Below are positions 54,180 through 63,667 of a stretch of 64,000 nucleotides of DNA, piece by piece. Below the pieces are notes generated by a model. That model had not been told where the DNA came from and made no database searches. It worked only from the letters and a program-made list of their open reading frames with translations. Made by a program: the position numbers and the translations under genes. The stretch covers positions 3,474,668 to 3,538,667 of the forward strand of contig NZ_MQWC01000004.1 in assembly GCF_002954405.1 (NCBI RefSeq), written 5' to 3'. The stretch's first letter is position 1. Each line of letters opens with the position of its first letter. Source of the stretch: Salinibacter sp. 10B (GTDB taxonomy: Bacteria; Bacteroidota; Rhodothermia; Rhodothermales; Salinibacteraceae).

Positions 54180-56104
54180 CTACGGCTCCCACTCAACTCG
54201 ACATTTTAATCATTGAGGATGATGAGGGCGACTACCTCATCACCAAGGCCCTGCTCGATCGTGCGCAGACCATTGAGCACACGCTCGATTGGGCGTCGAC
54301 CTATGAGGACGGGCGGGACGCCATCCTCACAGATCAGTACGACGCCTGTCTGGTGGACTACCGGCTCGGCGCGAAAAGCGGACTTGATCTGCTCGAGGAG
54401 GTGAATGAGCACGGAGGCGTACGGGCGCCCATCATCTTTCTGACCGGTCAGGGGGATCTGGAGGTCGATCTGCACGCGATGGAGGCCGGTGCGGCGGATT
54501 ATCTGTCGAAAGACAACATTGATGCCCCGTTGCTGGAGCGGTCCATTCGTTATGCGGTAGAGCGCAAGGAGGCCGAGCAGCGCATCCGCGAGCAGGCCCA
54601 GCTGTTGGACAAGGCCCGCGATGCCATCCTGGCCCACAATATGGATGGGGACATCGTGTACTGGAATAAGGGGGCCGAGCGCCTGACCGGGTGGTCAAGG
54701 GAGGAGGTGCTGGGGGAGCGAGCGCATACGTGTTTGTATGACCCCGACGAAGAAGACAAGCTGCGGCGTTGCCACGAGACGATGATGGAGGAGGGGGAGT
54801 GGACCGGCGAGCTCCACATGCGCACGAAGGAGGGCGATGAACTGGTTGTAGAAAGCCGATGGACACTCGTCCGGGACTCGAATGGCGCCCCCGATCAGGT
54901 GCTCGTCATCAACACCGACATTACGGAGCGCAAACGGCTGGAGTCGCAATTCCTGCGGTCGCAGCGTATGGAGAGCATTGGGCGGCTGGTGGGAGGGATC
55001 GCGCACGATCTCGGCAATCTCCTGATGCCCATCACGTTGGGCGTAAAGGTACTGCGCCGCCGCCTCCAGCAGACGGACGACAAGATCGACCAGGTGCTCA
55101 CCATGATTCAGAAGAGCGCCGAGCGTGGGGGCAACATGGTGGAGCAAGTGTTGGCGTTTGCGAGAGGCGTAGAGGGAGAGCGGGTGGCCCTGCAGCTCGG
55201 CAGCATCGTCGAAGAGATTGAGGGCATCACGGACGAAACCTTTCCGGAGTCGATCACGGTGCGTACCGCCTTGTCCGACGATCTGCCGCAGGTTGTTGGG
55301 GATGCCACTCAGATTCAGCAGGTGCTCATGAACCTGTGCGTGAATGCCCGCGACGCGATGCCCGACGGCGGGACGCTTTCCATCGAGGCGCAGGCGGTTG
55401 AGCTTACGGAGGAAGAGGCAGAGCGGACCATCGACGCCGAGCCCGGCTCGTACGTGTGCGTGCGGGTAGAAGACACCGGGGAGGGAATGCCCGAAGACGT
55501 AATGGACAAGATCTTTGAGCCGTTCTTTTCGACAAAAGAAGAAGGAGAGGGCACGGGCCTCGGCCTCTCTACGGCCTACAGTATCGTACAGAGCCACGAT
55601 GGCTTCATCGATGTGGACAGCGAGAAGGGACACGGCACCACGTTCTGGGTCTACCTGCCTGTGAGTGAGGATGCCGACGAACGTCGCGCAATTCCGGAAA
55701 CCGGGGATGGGGTCGCTGCCGGAAGAGGGGAACGGGTATTGGTGGTCGACGACGAAGAGTTCATTCTCGAGACCACGCGAGAAGCGCTTCTGGACGCCGG
55801 GTACCGGGTTGTTACGGCGTCGGGGGCCGAAGACGCACTGCAAACGGTAGGCGAGGACGAGGTTGATGTGGTTGTCACCGACCTGCGCATGCCGAACATG
55901 GATGGCTTCGATCTCATCCGCACCCTCCGCGCCCAGTACCCCAATCTGCCCATCATTGCGGCGAGCGGGGTCGCGGATGGTCGTACCGACGAAGCCCTTA
56001 ACGCTGGCGCGCAGGCCTTTCTTGCCAAGCCGTTTACCGCCGAGAAGCTGCAGGCAGCCCTTCACGAGGCGCTGCATGCTCCGGATGAAGCCCCGGCGCA
56101 GTAG
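54176..56104 (+). CDS. Hybrid histidine kinase (REC-PAS-HisKA-HATPase-REC)
   Basis: The 642-residue protein begins with a receiver domain ([17 protein letters not shown], phospho-Asp in [10 protein letters not shown]), then a PAS domain ([19 protein letters not shown]), a HisKA box [17 protein letters not shown], a HATPase_c domain ([13 protein letters not shown]-like [27 protein letters not shown]) and a C-terminal receiver ([13 protein letters not shown]). The N-terminal receiver probably takes phosphate from the upstream kinase, so the three genes can form one relay. No membrane segment is present. Confidence 0.94.
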   Translation: MTTAPTQLDILIIEDDEGDYLITKALLDRAQTIEHTLDWASTYEDGRDAILTDQYDACLVDYRLGAKSGLDLLEEVNEHGGVRAPIIFLTGQGDLEVDLHAMEAGAADYLSKDNIDAPLLERSIRYAVERKEAEQRIREQAQLLDKARDAILAHNMDGDIVYWNKGAERLTGWSREEVLGERAHTCLYDPDEEDKLRRCHETMMEEGEWTGELHMRTKEGDELVVESRWTLVRDSNGAPDQVLVINTDITERKRLESQFLRSQRMESIGRLVGGIAHDLGNLLMPITLGVKVLRRRLQQTDDKIDQVLTMIQKSAERGGNMVEQVLAFARGVEGERVALQLGSIVEEIEGITDETFPESITVRTALSDDLPQVVGDATQIQQVLMNLCVNARDAMPDGGTLSIEAQAVELTEEEAERTIDAEPGSYVCVRVEDTGEGMPEDVMDKIFEPFFSTKEEGEGTGLGLSTAYSIVQSHDGFIDVDSEKGHGTTFWVYLPVSEDADERRAIPETGDGVAAGRGERVLVVDDEEFILETTREALLDAGYRVVTASGAEDALQTVGEDEVDVVVTDLRMPNMDGFDLIRTLRAQYPNLPIIAASGVADGRTDEALNAGAQAFLAKPFTAEKLQAALHEALHAPDEAPAQ

Positions 56105-56148
56105 GCCGCCCCCACGGGGCTGCGAAGAGACACATCTGCTCTCGGCGC

Positions 56149-58395
56149 TCACGCGAGTGCACTTTCCTGCCCGGAGTCTGCCACGAAGAGGCAACTGGAG
56201 CGGGTTTGGTCCACCATCGACCGCATGAAGTTGAAGTCCGGTCCCGGAGGCAAACCAAAGATGTTGAGGTCGGCCTGCGGGGCATTGGGCACGGCCTCTC
56301 TGAACGCCCCCTCCATCACCAGGGCGTCGGCTCCGGGCATCCGCGCCAGGTTGGTCACCGTTTCCATAAACGCCTGGGCGTTTTCGCGTTCGGACGGGTC
56401 GTCCACGACCGTGAGCAGGCGCATTTGCGCGTTCCAGTTCTGGACAAGCTTGTAGGCCGTGAGAAGGGGAAGGTCCAGGTTGCCGATGTCCATGGAGATG
56501 CTCCAGTCGGGGCTTCGGTCGTGAATCCAGATATTGATCTGCTCGCGTTGGCCGAGCCCGGCATGTGGGTGGGCGGCATAGATGAGAATCCCGATCGGCA
56601 TGTCCGAAAGGTCATTGAGGATGGTCCGATAGTCCTGCTCGCGGATGTCGGAGTCGGGACAGGTCAGAAAGAGCATGTTGGGCCGGAAGAAGGCCCCCCG
56701 CAGTGCCTGGATGCCGGCGGTAAGTCCATCGGCGAAGGCATCCGCCTTGATGACGGTGGACGAGGCGAAGACGCCGCGCTTCCGGAAGGCTCCGGTCAGG
56801 TCGTTAATCTGGTCCGACAGGTTCTCCGAGGCGTGGTCGGAGGCAAGGCCCAAGAGTCGGACTGAGCCTTTCGGGGCCGCGATCTGTTCGAGAAGCGAAA
56901 AGGTGCCCCGCAGCGTCTCGGCACTCTCCACAGGGATCAACAGATTGGGCTTCCAGGCCCGCTCTTGGCTGGTTGACAGCTCGGAGACTTGCTTGGCGGC
57001 CCACTCGGCAAGAGAAACGAAGAGGCCACTCCGGACGTCGGCGACATCGGTGGCGAGCGACCGGCGCAGCAGCAGGCCGTAGAAGAGGACGACGACGGAC
57101 AGAGCAATGAGGCTAAAGGTGGGGTTTACGATGAACATGGCGAACAGGCACCCGACGACCCCGAGAAGTGAAACCGTTCGCGGAATTTGGAGCAGCGGTC
57201 GGAAGCTTACGAGGCCCAGTGTCTGTTCGGTGAACACCACGAAATTGATCATGGTGTAGGTGATGAGAAAGAACATCGTTATGAGCGGGGCAATGGCGTT
57301 CAGGTCGCGCAGCATAAGGGTCGCCAGGACGATGCCGCCCGTAATGAGGATGGCGTTGCGCGGTTCGCCCCGGTCGGTGCGGGCCGCGATCCAGTCGCCA
57401 TTGGGCAGGACGTCGTGATTTCCCAGCGCTTGAAGGATGCGGGGAGCACCCACGGTGGAGGCCAGGGCCGACGAGAAGGTGGCGCCCAGCAGGCCCGCGA
57501 CCACCGCCGGGCCCCAGTACGCCCGGTCGATCATGATCGTATAGTTGCTCATCAGGTCCTGCGGGGATGCGGTGCGGGCCAGCCAGATGGCGATCAGGAC
57601 GTAGACGACGAAGCTGACCGCAATGGCCCCGAGGGTGCCGGCGGGAATGCTACTGCGGGGATCCTCGAGTTCGCCCGACATGTTGGCGCCGGCCATGATG
57701 CCGGTCGCCGCGGGAAAGAACACCGCGAAGACGACCCAGAACGAGGTCCCGGAAAAGCCGTCCTCCGGAGAGCCCAAAAAGTCGCCCCAGAGCTGCACCT
57801 CCTCGATCGAGTACTGCATCGAGCCGGTGTAGGCGGCCACGGCGACGGAGATCAGCGATGCAATGATGATCGCCAGGATGCCGTACTGGACCCGAAAGGC
57901 CAATCCGGCACTCGCGTAGGCGATGCCGAAGATGATGATGAACGCCGTAAGGTCGACCAGCAGCGCCGGATGGTTTGGGAACATCCAGAGCCACCCTTCC
58001 CGAAACCCGAAGATGTACATCGTGACGGCCAGGGCCTGGGACAGGTAGAGAGGAATCCCGACGCTTCCCCCGACCTCAATCCCGAGGGACTGCGAAATGA
58101 TGGAGTAGGCGCCGCCCGCCCCAATGCGGATGTTCGTCGTAATCGATGACATGGAAAGCGCCGTCGCCGCCGTGATGACGAAGGAGAGCCCAATGATGAG
58201 CAGTCCCCCCACGAGGCCCGCATTGCCAACAACCCACCCGGTTCGCAGATACATGATCACGCCCAAAATGGTGAGCAGCGTGGGAGTGAAAACGCCGCCG
58301 AACATGCCGTATTTTCGGTTGCTCAAGGTCGGCGTCGCGTCATCGGAGGACGGCGCCACGCTTTCCTGCGTGTCGGCTGGTTGAGAGGACGTCAT
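56149..58395 (-). CDS. SLC12-type (cation-chloride) APC-superfamily transporter
   Basis: The start at 58395 (MTSSQPADTQ) precedes KYGMFGGVFTPTLLTILGVI, the typical first helix of Na-K-Cl cotransporter-like proteins, and VGNAGLVGGLLIIGLSF. Twelve hydrophobic segments can be traced to about residue 480. A soluble C-terminal domain of about 260 residues (LIPVESAETLRGTFSLLEQI) resembles that of SLC12 transporters. Length 748. It probably moves K, Na and Cl across the inner membrane, fitting a salt-in halophile (inference). It converges with the kinase operon and is divergent from crtI. Confidence 0.88.
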   Translation of the reverse strand: MTSSQPADTQESVAPSSDDATPTLSNRKYGMFGGVFTPTLLTILGVIMYLRTGWVVGNAGLVGGLLIIGLSFVITAATALSMSSITTNIRIGAGGAYSIISQSLGIEVGGSVGIPLYLSQALAVTMYIFGFREGWLWMFPNHPALLVDLTAFIIIFGIAYASAGLAFRVQYGILAIIIASLISVAVAAYTGSMQYSIEEVQLWGDFLGSPEDGFSGTSFWVVFAVFFPAATGIMAGANMSGELEDPRSSIPAGTLGAIAVSFVVYVLIAIWLARTASPQDLMSNYTIMIDRAYWGPAVVAGLLGATFSSALASTVGAPRILQALGNHDVLPNGDWIAARTDRGEPRNAILITGGIVLATLMLRDLNAIAPLITMFFLITYTMINFVVFTEQTLGLVSFRPLLQIPRTVSLLGVVGCLFAMFIVNPTFSLIALSVVVLFYGLLLRRSLATDVADVRSGLFVSLAEWAAKQVSELSTSQERAWKPNLLIPVESAETLRGTFSLLEQIAAPKGSVRLLGLASDHASENLSDQINDLTGAFRKRGVFASSTVIKADAFADGLTAGIQALRGAFFRPNMLFLTCPDSDIREQDYRTILNDLSDMPIGILIYAAHPHAGLGQREQINIWIHDRSPDWSISMDIGNLDLPLLTAYKLVQNWNAQMRLLTVVDDPSERENAQAFMETVTNLARMPGADALVMEGAFREAVPNAPQADLNIFGLPPGPDFNFMRSMVDQTRSSCLFVADSGQESALA

Positions 58396-58575
58396 GTTGG
58401 TAGCAGAGAACTGACGGGAAGCAATCGCAAAATGAAGAATGAACGGGTCTGGGGAGTGCTCCGAAACTGATCGTGGCACACGTAACCAAACCGTGGCGAA
58501 GTCGCCCGAACGCCTACTTCCTCTGGTCCGTTTGGGTACCATCTCTATCCCTTTCTCTCTTCGTTCTCACGTCCA

Positions 58576-60165
58576 ATGAGCTGGACCAATCGTCTCGTTC
58601 ACCGCGCTGACGCCACACTGAACACGCGCACCGAACCCGTTCCTGCTACTCCCGATGCCCCGCACGCTGTCGTTATTGGGGCCGGGTTCGGCGGGCTGGC
58701 CTCCGCCATTCGCCTGGGCGCCCGCGGCTTTCGGGTGACGCTCGTCGAGCGTCTGAATCAGCCCGGCGGACGCGCCCGCGTCTTCGAGCAGGACGGCTTC
58801 ACGTTCGACGCCGGGCCGACGGTTGTCACTGCCCCGTTCCTCTTCGACGAGCTCTGGCAACTCTGCGGACGGGAGCGATCCGATGATGTGGAACTGGTGC
58901 CTGTCGACCCCTTCTACCTCATCCGCTTCGACGACGGCACGGCCTTCCACTACACCGGCGATCGGGAACGGATGGAGCAGGAGATTGCCCGCTTCTCGGA
59001 AGCGGACGTAGACGGCTATCGACGCTTTCTGGAGAAGAGCGAGGAGATTTTTGAGATCGGCTTCGAAGAGCTCGGGCACGTTCCCTTCGACAATCTCTCC
59101 GACATGCTTCGCATCGTGCCGGCCATGATGAAGCTGGAGAGCCACCGCACGGTGCACGGCCTGGTGTCGAAGTACATCCAGCATCCGAAGATCCGGAAGG
59201 TGCTCTCCTTCCATCCCCTGCTCGTCGGCGGCAACCCCTTTAGCACCACGTCCATCTATACCCTCATCGCCTACCTGGAGCGAAAGTGGGGCGTATGGTA
59301 TGCAATGGGGGGCACCGGGGCGCTCGTAGAGGGCCTCTCCGACCTCATCGACGACCTCGGCGGCACGCAGCGCTACGGCGTGGAGGTCGAGGAGATTATG
59401 GTCGAGAACGGGCGGGCGTCGGGCGTACAGCTGGACACCGGAGAGACGGTGCCGGCGGACCTCGTGGTCTCCAACGCCGACGTGGGCTGGACCTACCGGC
59501 ATCTCATCGACTCGAAGCATCGGACGACCTGGACGGACCGCAAGGTCGAGAACATGGACTATTCGATGAGCCTCTTCGTCTGGTACTTTGGCACCGATCG
59601 GCAGTACGAGGACGTGGAGCACCACACGATCGTCCTCGGCCCCCGCTACAAAGGGCTACTCGATGACATCTTCGAGAACAAAGAGCTCGCCGACGACTGC
59701 AGCCTCTATCTGCATCGGCCCACGAAGACCGATCCGTCAATGGCGCCCGACGGGCATGATGCCTTCTACGTGCTTTCGCCGGTGCCGCACCTGGAGAGTG
59801 GAGTGGACTGGCGGCAGCAGGCCGAGCCGTACCGACAGGCTGTGGAGGACCGGCTGGCCGAGACGGTGCTGCCCGACCTGGGCGACCACCTCGTCACCAG
59901 CCGCATGCTGACGCCGCAAGAGTTTCTGGACGACTACAAGTCGCTGAAGGGCGCGGCGTTCAGCGTGGAGCCGAAGCTCACGCAGAGTGCGTGGTTCCGG
60001 CCCCACAATCGGAGCGAGGATGTGGAGCACCTGTACTTTGCCGGAGCCGGCACGCACCCGGGGGCAGGCATGCCGGGGGTGCTTTCGTCGGCTCGCGTCC
60101 TCGACACGGTGGTGCCCGATCCAGAAGCGTTCGACGTCCGAACGCCTGCCGACACCGTGGCCTGA
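58576..60165 (+). CDS. crtI: Phytoene desaturase (CrtI family)
   Basis: The 529-residue flavoenzyme has an N-terminal dinucleotide motif VVIGAGFGGLASAIRLGARG followed by QPGGRARVFEQDGFTFDAGP, HPLLVGGNPFSTTSIYTLI in the middle, and the C-terminal FAD signature LYFAGAGTHPGAGMPGVL. CrtI introduces double bonds into phytoene to give lycopene-type carotenoids. No crtB is in the window, so its partner lies elsewhere. Red carotenoids are characteristic of Salinibacter relatives. Confidence 0.95.
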   Translation: MSWTNRLVHRADATLNTRTEPVPATPDAPHAVVIGAGFGGLASAIRLGARGFRVTLVERLNQPGGRARVFEQDGFTFDAGPTVVTAPFLFDELWQLCGRERSDDVELVPVDPFYLIRFDDGTAFHYTGDRERMEQEIARFSEADVDGYRRFLEKSEEIFEIGFEELGHVPFDNLSDMLRIVPAMMKLESHRTVHGLVSKYIQHPKIRKVLSFHPLLVGGNPFSTTSIYTLIAYLERKWGVWYAMGGTGALVEGLSDLIDDLGGTQRYGVEVEEIMVENGRASGVQLDTGETVPADLVVSNADVGWTYRHLIDSKHRTTWTDRKVENMDYSMSLFVWYFGTDRQYEDVEHHTIVLGPRYKGLLDDIFENKELADDCSLYLHRPTKTDPSMAPDGHDAFYVLSPVPHLESGVDWRQQAEPYRQAVEDRLAETVLPDLGDHLVTSRMLTPQEFLDDYKSLKGAAFSVEPKLTQSAWFRPHNRSEDVEHLYFAGAGTHPGAGMPGVLSSARVLDTVVPDPEAFDVRTPADTVA

Positions 60166-60487
60166 TGTGCTGTTGGTTCATGTACGTGCGAGAATGAGGC
60201 GAATACCCGCTGCACAGGAACAATATGCACTTTGTGATCCGCTCTATGTCTGACTGAGTTGCTTCTTCTGCCGAGAGATCCCGATATCGAGGAATGGATC
60301 GGAATCAAAGGGAGGAAATTTCGTCGTGCGAACGCGTCTGGTAGATGCACCATGATCTTCGGAACGCGGTATAACTCCGAAAGGGGAGCAGACTGGGGCC
60401 ACGCCCATGCCCACACACTCCCATACGCATAATGGCTGAACTGATTGGCAACGGCAGGACGAGTTTGGTACGTCTCTCCGCCTCAGT
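60166..60487. other. Intergenic region before the DnaJ-domain gene
   Basis: No gene is seen in these 322 bases. Near 60408-60430 is a CACACTCCCATACGC word similar to words around 62165-62195, possibly part of a dispersed repeat family. Confidence 0.5.
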
Positions 60488-61300
60488 ATGGATGATCGCT
60501 CCAACGCATCGCCACCGAACTACTACGCGCGGCTTGGCGTCCGTCCCTCCGCTTCGGCGAGCGAAATCCGCGACGCCTACCGTAAGAAGGCGCGCGAGAC
60601 GCACCCCGATCGCAACCCGGACGATCCCCAGGCAGCCGAACGCTTTCAGAAGGTGAAAAAGGCGTACCAGGTGCTGCGCGATCCGGAACGGCGCACCCAC
60701 TACGACGACACGCGGGCCGCCCGTCGCCGGGTCCCCAACGGGCTCACGATCAACCAGCAGGCACCGGCCGGGTGTGGAGGATATCTGTGGCGGGTGCTGG
60801 CCGGGATGCTCGCTTTTGGGGTTTTTCTCATCCTCGAAGTCATGGATGTGTGGGCCACCGATAATCTGTGGACGCTCACACTGGGGGTAGGCATCGCGTC
60901 GGGGATTGCCGGCATCATCGCCGTTCTCGTCGCATGGCAGTTCCCGGATGAAGCCACCGACGTGATGGTCCGCTTTACGCAGGACCGGGTGCTCATGCGT
61001 GCCGATGGACAGACGACATTTCGAATTGACTGGGCCGACGTGTCCGCTGTGCATCTTCGTGAAGAGGGGTGGACGGTACAGATGGTCGTTGACAGGGCGT
61101 CTGCTCGTGCACTGCGACCAGTTCCTCCGGTTATGACGGAGGTCGAGCATCGACGACAAGAGACTGCAATCTGGCTCGACCTTTCTGATACCGACGTGCC
61201 CCGCGAGGTCCTGCTCTCCTTTCTACGCACCACCGCTACCATCCCGTTTCCACATTCACGCACAGAGGAGGCAGATTCGCCATCCTCCCGGGACCGATAG
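60488..61300 (+). CDS. Membrane-associated DnaJ-domain protein
   Basis: The 270-residue protein has an N-terminal J-domain (about residues 10-75) with YYARLGVRPSASASEI and the catalytic HPD in RETHPDRNPDD, then two hydrophobic helices (about 100-115 and 135-155) and a soluble C-terminal domain. The J-domain recruits Hsp70 (DnaK), and the helices suggest that it works at the membrane. The C-terminal domain resembles no known family; it is not a full DnaJ, as the Gly/Phe and zinc-finger regions are absent. The 256 bases downstream (61301-61556) show nothing recognisable. Confidence 0.88.
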   Translation: MDDRSNASPPNYYARLGVRPSASASEIRDAYRKKARETHPDRNPDDPQAAERFQKVKKAYQVLRDPERRTHYDDTRAARRRVPNGLTINQQAPAGCGGYLWRVLAGMLAFGVFLILEVMDVWATDNLWTLTLGVGIASGIAGIIAVLVAWQFPDEATDVMVRFTQDRVLMRADGQTTFRIDWADVSAVHLREEGWTVQMVVDRASARALRPVPPVMTEVEHRRQETAIWLDLSDTDVPREVLLSFLRTTATIPFPHSRTEEADSPSSRDR

Positions 61301-61556
61301 TATCTTTGAGTGTCTTGGGCTTTTGCTGTTTGGGGGCACCGTCCGCAGCGAGGCACTAACTGCGTCCACGTCTCCGCGCCGTCATGCGTTTTGCGACTTT
61401 CGTTTGATCTTCCCGGAAGGAAAGGGCTGTTCCCCTTGATCTGAGAGAACGCGTACGCTATCGTATACCCTAATTTAGAACCGATTTAAATAGCGTGCTG
61501 CCGACGTCAGGCTGGCGCGCGCCCGAGCCGTACTTCTCTGATAATTTCTTTGTCCA

Positions 61557-62114
61557 ATGACGTATTTGCGCATGACCCTTCTGATCGTCGTTCTCTCGTT
61601 TGTCGTCCAGGGGCCCGCGGCCCACGCTCAGGAGGCCGTCTTTGGGGAAGAGGTCGTTGAACCAGGCATCAAATTTACGTTCATCGCCGCCCCGAAAGAT
61701 GCTGTGCAACCCGGTGCTAAGCACCTGTCCGAGAACGCAACGGACATCCACTTGGAGGTGCTTGCGGGCTGGACGGAGGATGCCGCGGAAACGGTTGGGG
61801 CGCCCGCCGGAGGATTCGTGCCCTATCTACACCTCTTTGCTCGCGTGACGAATGAGGAAACCGGCCAGACGCAAAAGATCAGCCTGGTGCCGCACATCAA
61901 TCTTTCTGACAATGCGCATTATGCCCGCAACGTGGCCCTGCCGGGTGCGCCGGACGATCCGTACACGGTGACGTTCTCCGTGAATCCGCCCCAGGAGTTC
62001 GAGGTGGCCACTCACCGCGACTGGCGCCAGAAGTATGGAGATTCGCTTTTTGAGGCGACGACCGTTACGTACGAGAACCTTCAACTGGAGGAGGTAGCGA
62101 AGGCGACGCGGTAG
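61557..62114 (+). CDS. Tp34/P19-type periplasmic iron-binding protein
   Basis: The 185-residue protein has a signal peptide (about 1-23, ending AHAQE) and the Iron_transport family pattern: GIKFTFIAAP, TDIHLEVLAGW, FVPYLHLFARV, SLVPHINLSDNAHYARNVALPG, and YTVTFSVNPPQEF with a final HRDWR segment. P19 and Tp34 bind Fe or Cu through His and Met residues and normally act with an FTR1-type permease. No permease is next to it. The start 15 bases later (61572) is equally possible. Confidence 0.78.
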   Translation: MTYLRMTLLIVVLSFVVQGPAAHAQEAVFGEEVVEPGIKFTFIAAPKDAVQPGAKHLSENATDIHLEVLAGWTEDAAETVGAPAGGFVPYLHLFARVTNEETGQTQKISLVPHINLSDNAHYARNVALPGAPDDPYTVTFSVNPPQEFEVATHRDWRQKYGDSLFEATTVTYENLQLEEVAKATR

Positions 62115-62126
62115 CTCTGAGCCAGC

Positions 62127-62172
62127 GCGTATGTGAGTGCGCGCGTTCGTGCAAGATTGCACTCACATACGC
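62127..62172 (+). terminator. Perfect 14-base inverted repeat after the iron-protein gene
   Basis: GCGTATGTGAGTGC (62127-62140) and GCACTCACATACGC (62159-62172) are exact complements separated by 18 bases, starting 12 bases after the stop codon. The right arm is continued by a second partial copy (CACATACGC). As RNA it would be a very stable hairpin, but no T-run follows. It may be a terminator or an inverted-repeat element. Confidence 0.5.
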
Positions 62173-62239
62173 ACATACGCCCACACTCTCATACGAGGGA
62201 CATGGGTACAACCATAAAGATGGACGGTTGCCTCTAACC

Positions 62240-63034
62240 ATGCCTGCCCCGCCGGAATTTGTACTGGAAACCGGGCTTTACGCCTTGGACTTGGACGCCG
62301 CCGAGACGTTCTACGGCGATGTGCTGGGGTTGGACGTGTTGTTTCGAGAAGAGGGGCGTCACGTTTTCTTCCGATGCGGGATCGGTACCGTGCTCGTATT
62401 CAACCCGAAGACTACCCGTGTGGGGGAGACACTTCCGGCGCACGGCACGGAGGGAGAGGGGCACGTGGCCTTTGCGGTGGAGACTGACCAACTGATGGCG
62501 TGGCGTCGGCACTTTTCCGCTCACGACATCGCGGTGGAGCACACCGAACGGTGGGGAGACGGGAAGCGGTCGATGTACGTCCGCGATCCTGCCGGCAATA
62601 GTGTGGAGCTTGCCACACCCACCCTCTGGGGGACCGCAACACGTGGCGATCGGCTCCGGCAGGCACGTCCGTCCCTCGACTTGCGCACGTCGGAGTCGTC
62701 CCCCGTCGAGCAGTTTCAGAACGAGACGCTGCGGCCCGTTCTGAAGTTGCTGAATCCTACGATCCTGCGCCTCGTTGCGGCCCGACTTGTCCGGTACGGC
62801 GTCGGCTTTGCCAACATGGACCGGACGGACCAGCGGGACCGCCTCCGCAACCTTCTCAAGGAGGACGGGCGATTGAAGCAGACGCTTCTCGGCATGGTGG
62901 TTGGTCACCTCACTGACGACGAACTCACCGTGTACCTCGATCACAGAGAAGAGGTTCGGCGTCGCTGCGTGCCGATGCTTCTGGCCCGCGCGCAAGATCA
63001 GATCGACACGATTGCGGAATGGACAGAGACGTAA
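62240..63034 (+). CDS. VOC-domain (glyoxalase/dioxygenase-fold) protein with an extra C-terminal domain
   Basis: With the ATG at 62240 the product is about 264 residues. The first 130 form one VOC module: VLETGLYALDLDAAETFYGDVLGLDVLF, a GHVAFAVE strand and YVRDPAGNSVELATP near the end, which usually supplies the metal-binding Glu. The second half is helical, contains NPTILRLVAARLVRYGV and ends with a basic region; it resembles no family I know. Members handle small electrophiles or aromatic substrates. The TTG at 62228 is a possible but weaker start. Confidence 0.82.
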   Translation: MPAPPEFVLETGLYALDLDAAETFYGDVLGLDVLFREEGRHVFFRCGIGTVLVFNPKTTRVGETLPAHGTEGEGHVAFAVETDQLMAWRRHFSAHDIAVEHTERWGDGKRSMYVRDPAGNSVELATPTLWGTATRGDRLRQARPSLDLRTSESSPVEQFQNETLRPVLKLLNPTILRLVAARLVRYGVGFANMDRTDQRDRLRNLLKEDGRLKQTLLGMVVGHLTDDELTVYLDHREEVRRRCVPMLLARAQDQIDTIAEWTET

Positions 63035-63166
63035 AAAGGGTATCTCTGCCGTTCCAGCTCCAGTGCTTGCCATCTATCCCCCATGAACCACGAATCCACG
63101 TGCCGGATGATCGGTATGGAGGACCAATCTCACGACTCTTCTGACTGATAAGTCCCGATACGCACT

Positions 63167-63667
63167 GTGGACATCGAAGACCGTACCGTCATTATTCCCC
63201 GCGAGGAAGAAGCTGCCGATGATCCTGAAGAGGTGGCCGTCTGGCCCCTAGTCGAGGCGGCGCTCGACACGATTGACGCCGACCCGTCGACACGAGACGC
63301 GGCTGAGGCTGCTATGGAGCACGGCGACGGCTGCGTTGTGCTTGCCAACTTTCTTAACAGCGAGGCGAAGCGGGTACACGAGATGGACTACCGCTTCAAG
63401 GTGCCCCTCGTGGTGCTGGCTGCCGAGCAAGCCCGTGAGGACGACACCGCCACCTCCATCTACGATCCCGACGAGGGATGCGTCTACTTTGAGACCGACG
63501 TCAGCCAGTTTTCTTTTCACGTCTACAAAGACTGGACGGTCGACTGGCCGCAGGTGGCCGACGAGGTGCAAGAGGGCTACGAGTGGAGTGGGGAGGACAA
63601 CCAGACCTGGGCGCTTGACTGGCTCATGGACTTTCTGGATGTCCCGACGGACGACTATATGGTGTGA
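63167..63667 (+). CDS. Acidic hypothetical protein
   Basis: The 166-residue product starts at a GTG and is strongly acidic throughout (EEEAADDPEEVAV near the start, EWSGEDNQTW near the end), typical of halophile cytoplasmic proteins. It has a hydrophobic core strand FKVPLVVLAAEQAR and an aromatic-rich C-terminal part (FSFHVYKDWTVDWPQV). No signal or membrane segment is present. No family recognised. Confidence 0.72.
   Translation: MDIEDRTVIIPREEEAADDPEEVAVWPLVEAALDTIDADPSTRDAAEAAMEHGDGCVVLANFLNSEAKRVHEMDYRFKVPLVVLAAEQAREDDTATSIYDPDEGCVYFETDVSQFSFHVYKDWTVDWPQVADEVQEGYEWSGEDNQTWALDWLMDFLDVPTDDYMV

Noticed and set aside
57187-58149. 320-codon plus-strand frame inside the SLC12-type transporter gene
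   Set aside because: It is antisense to a transporter with clear motifs; its His/Asp/Gly-rich composition is what codon bias in GC-rich DNA produces on the opposite strand. The same holds for the long antisense frames at 19196-20128 and 30198-31148.
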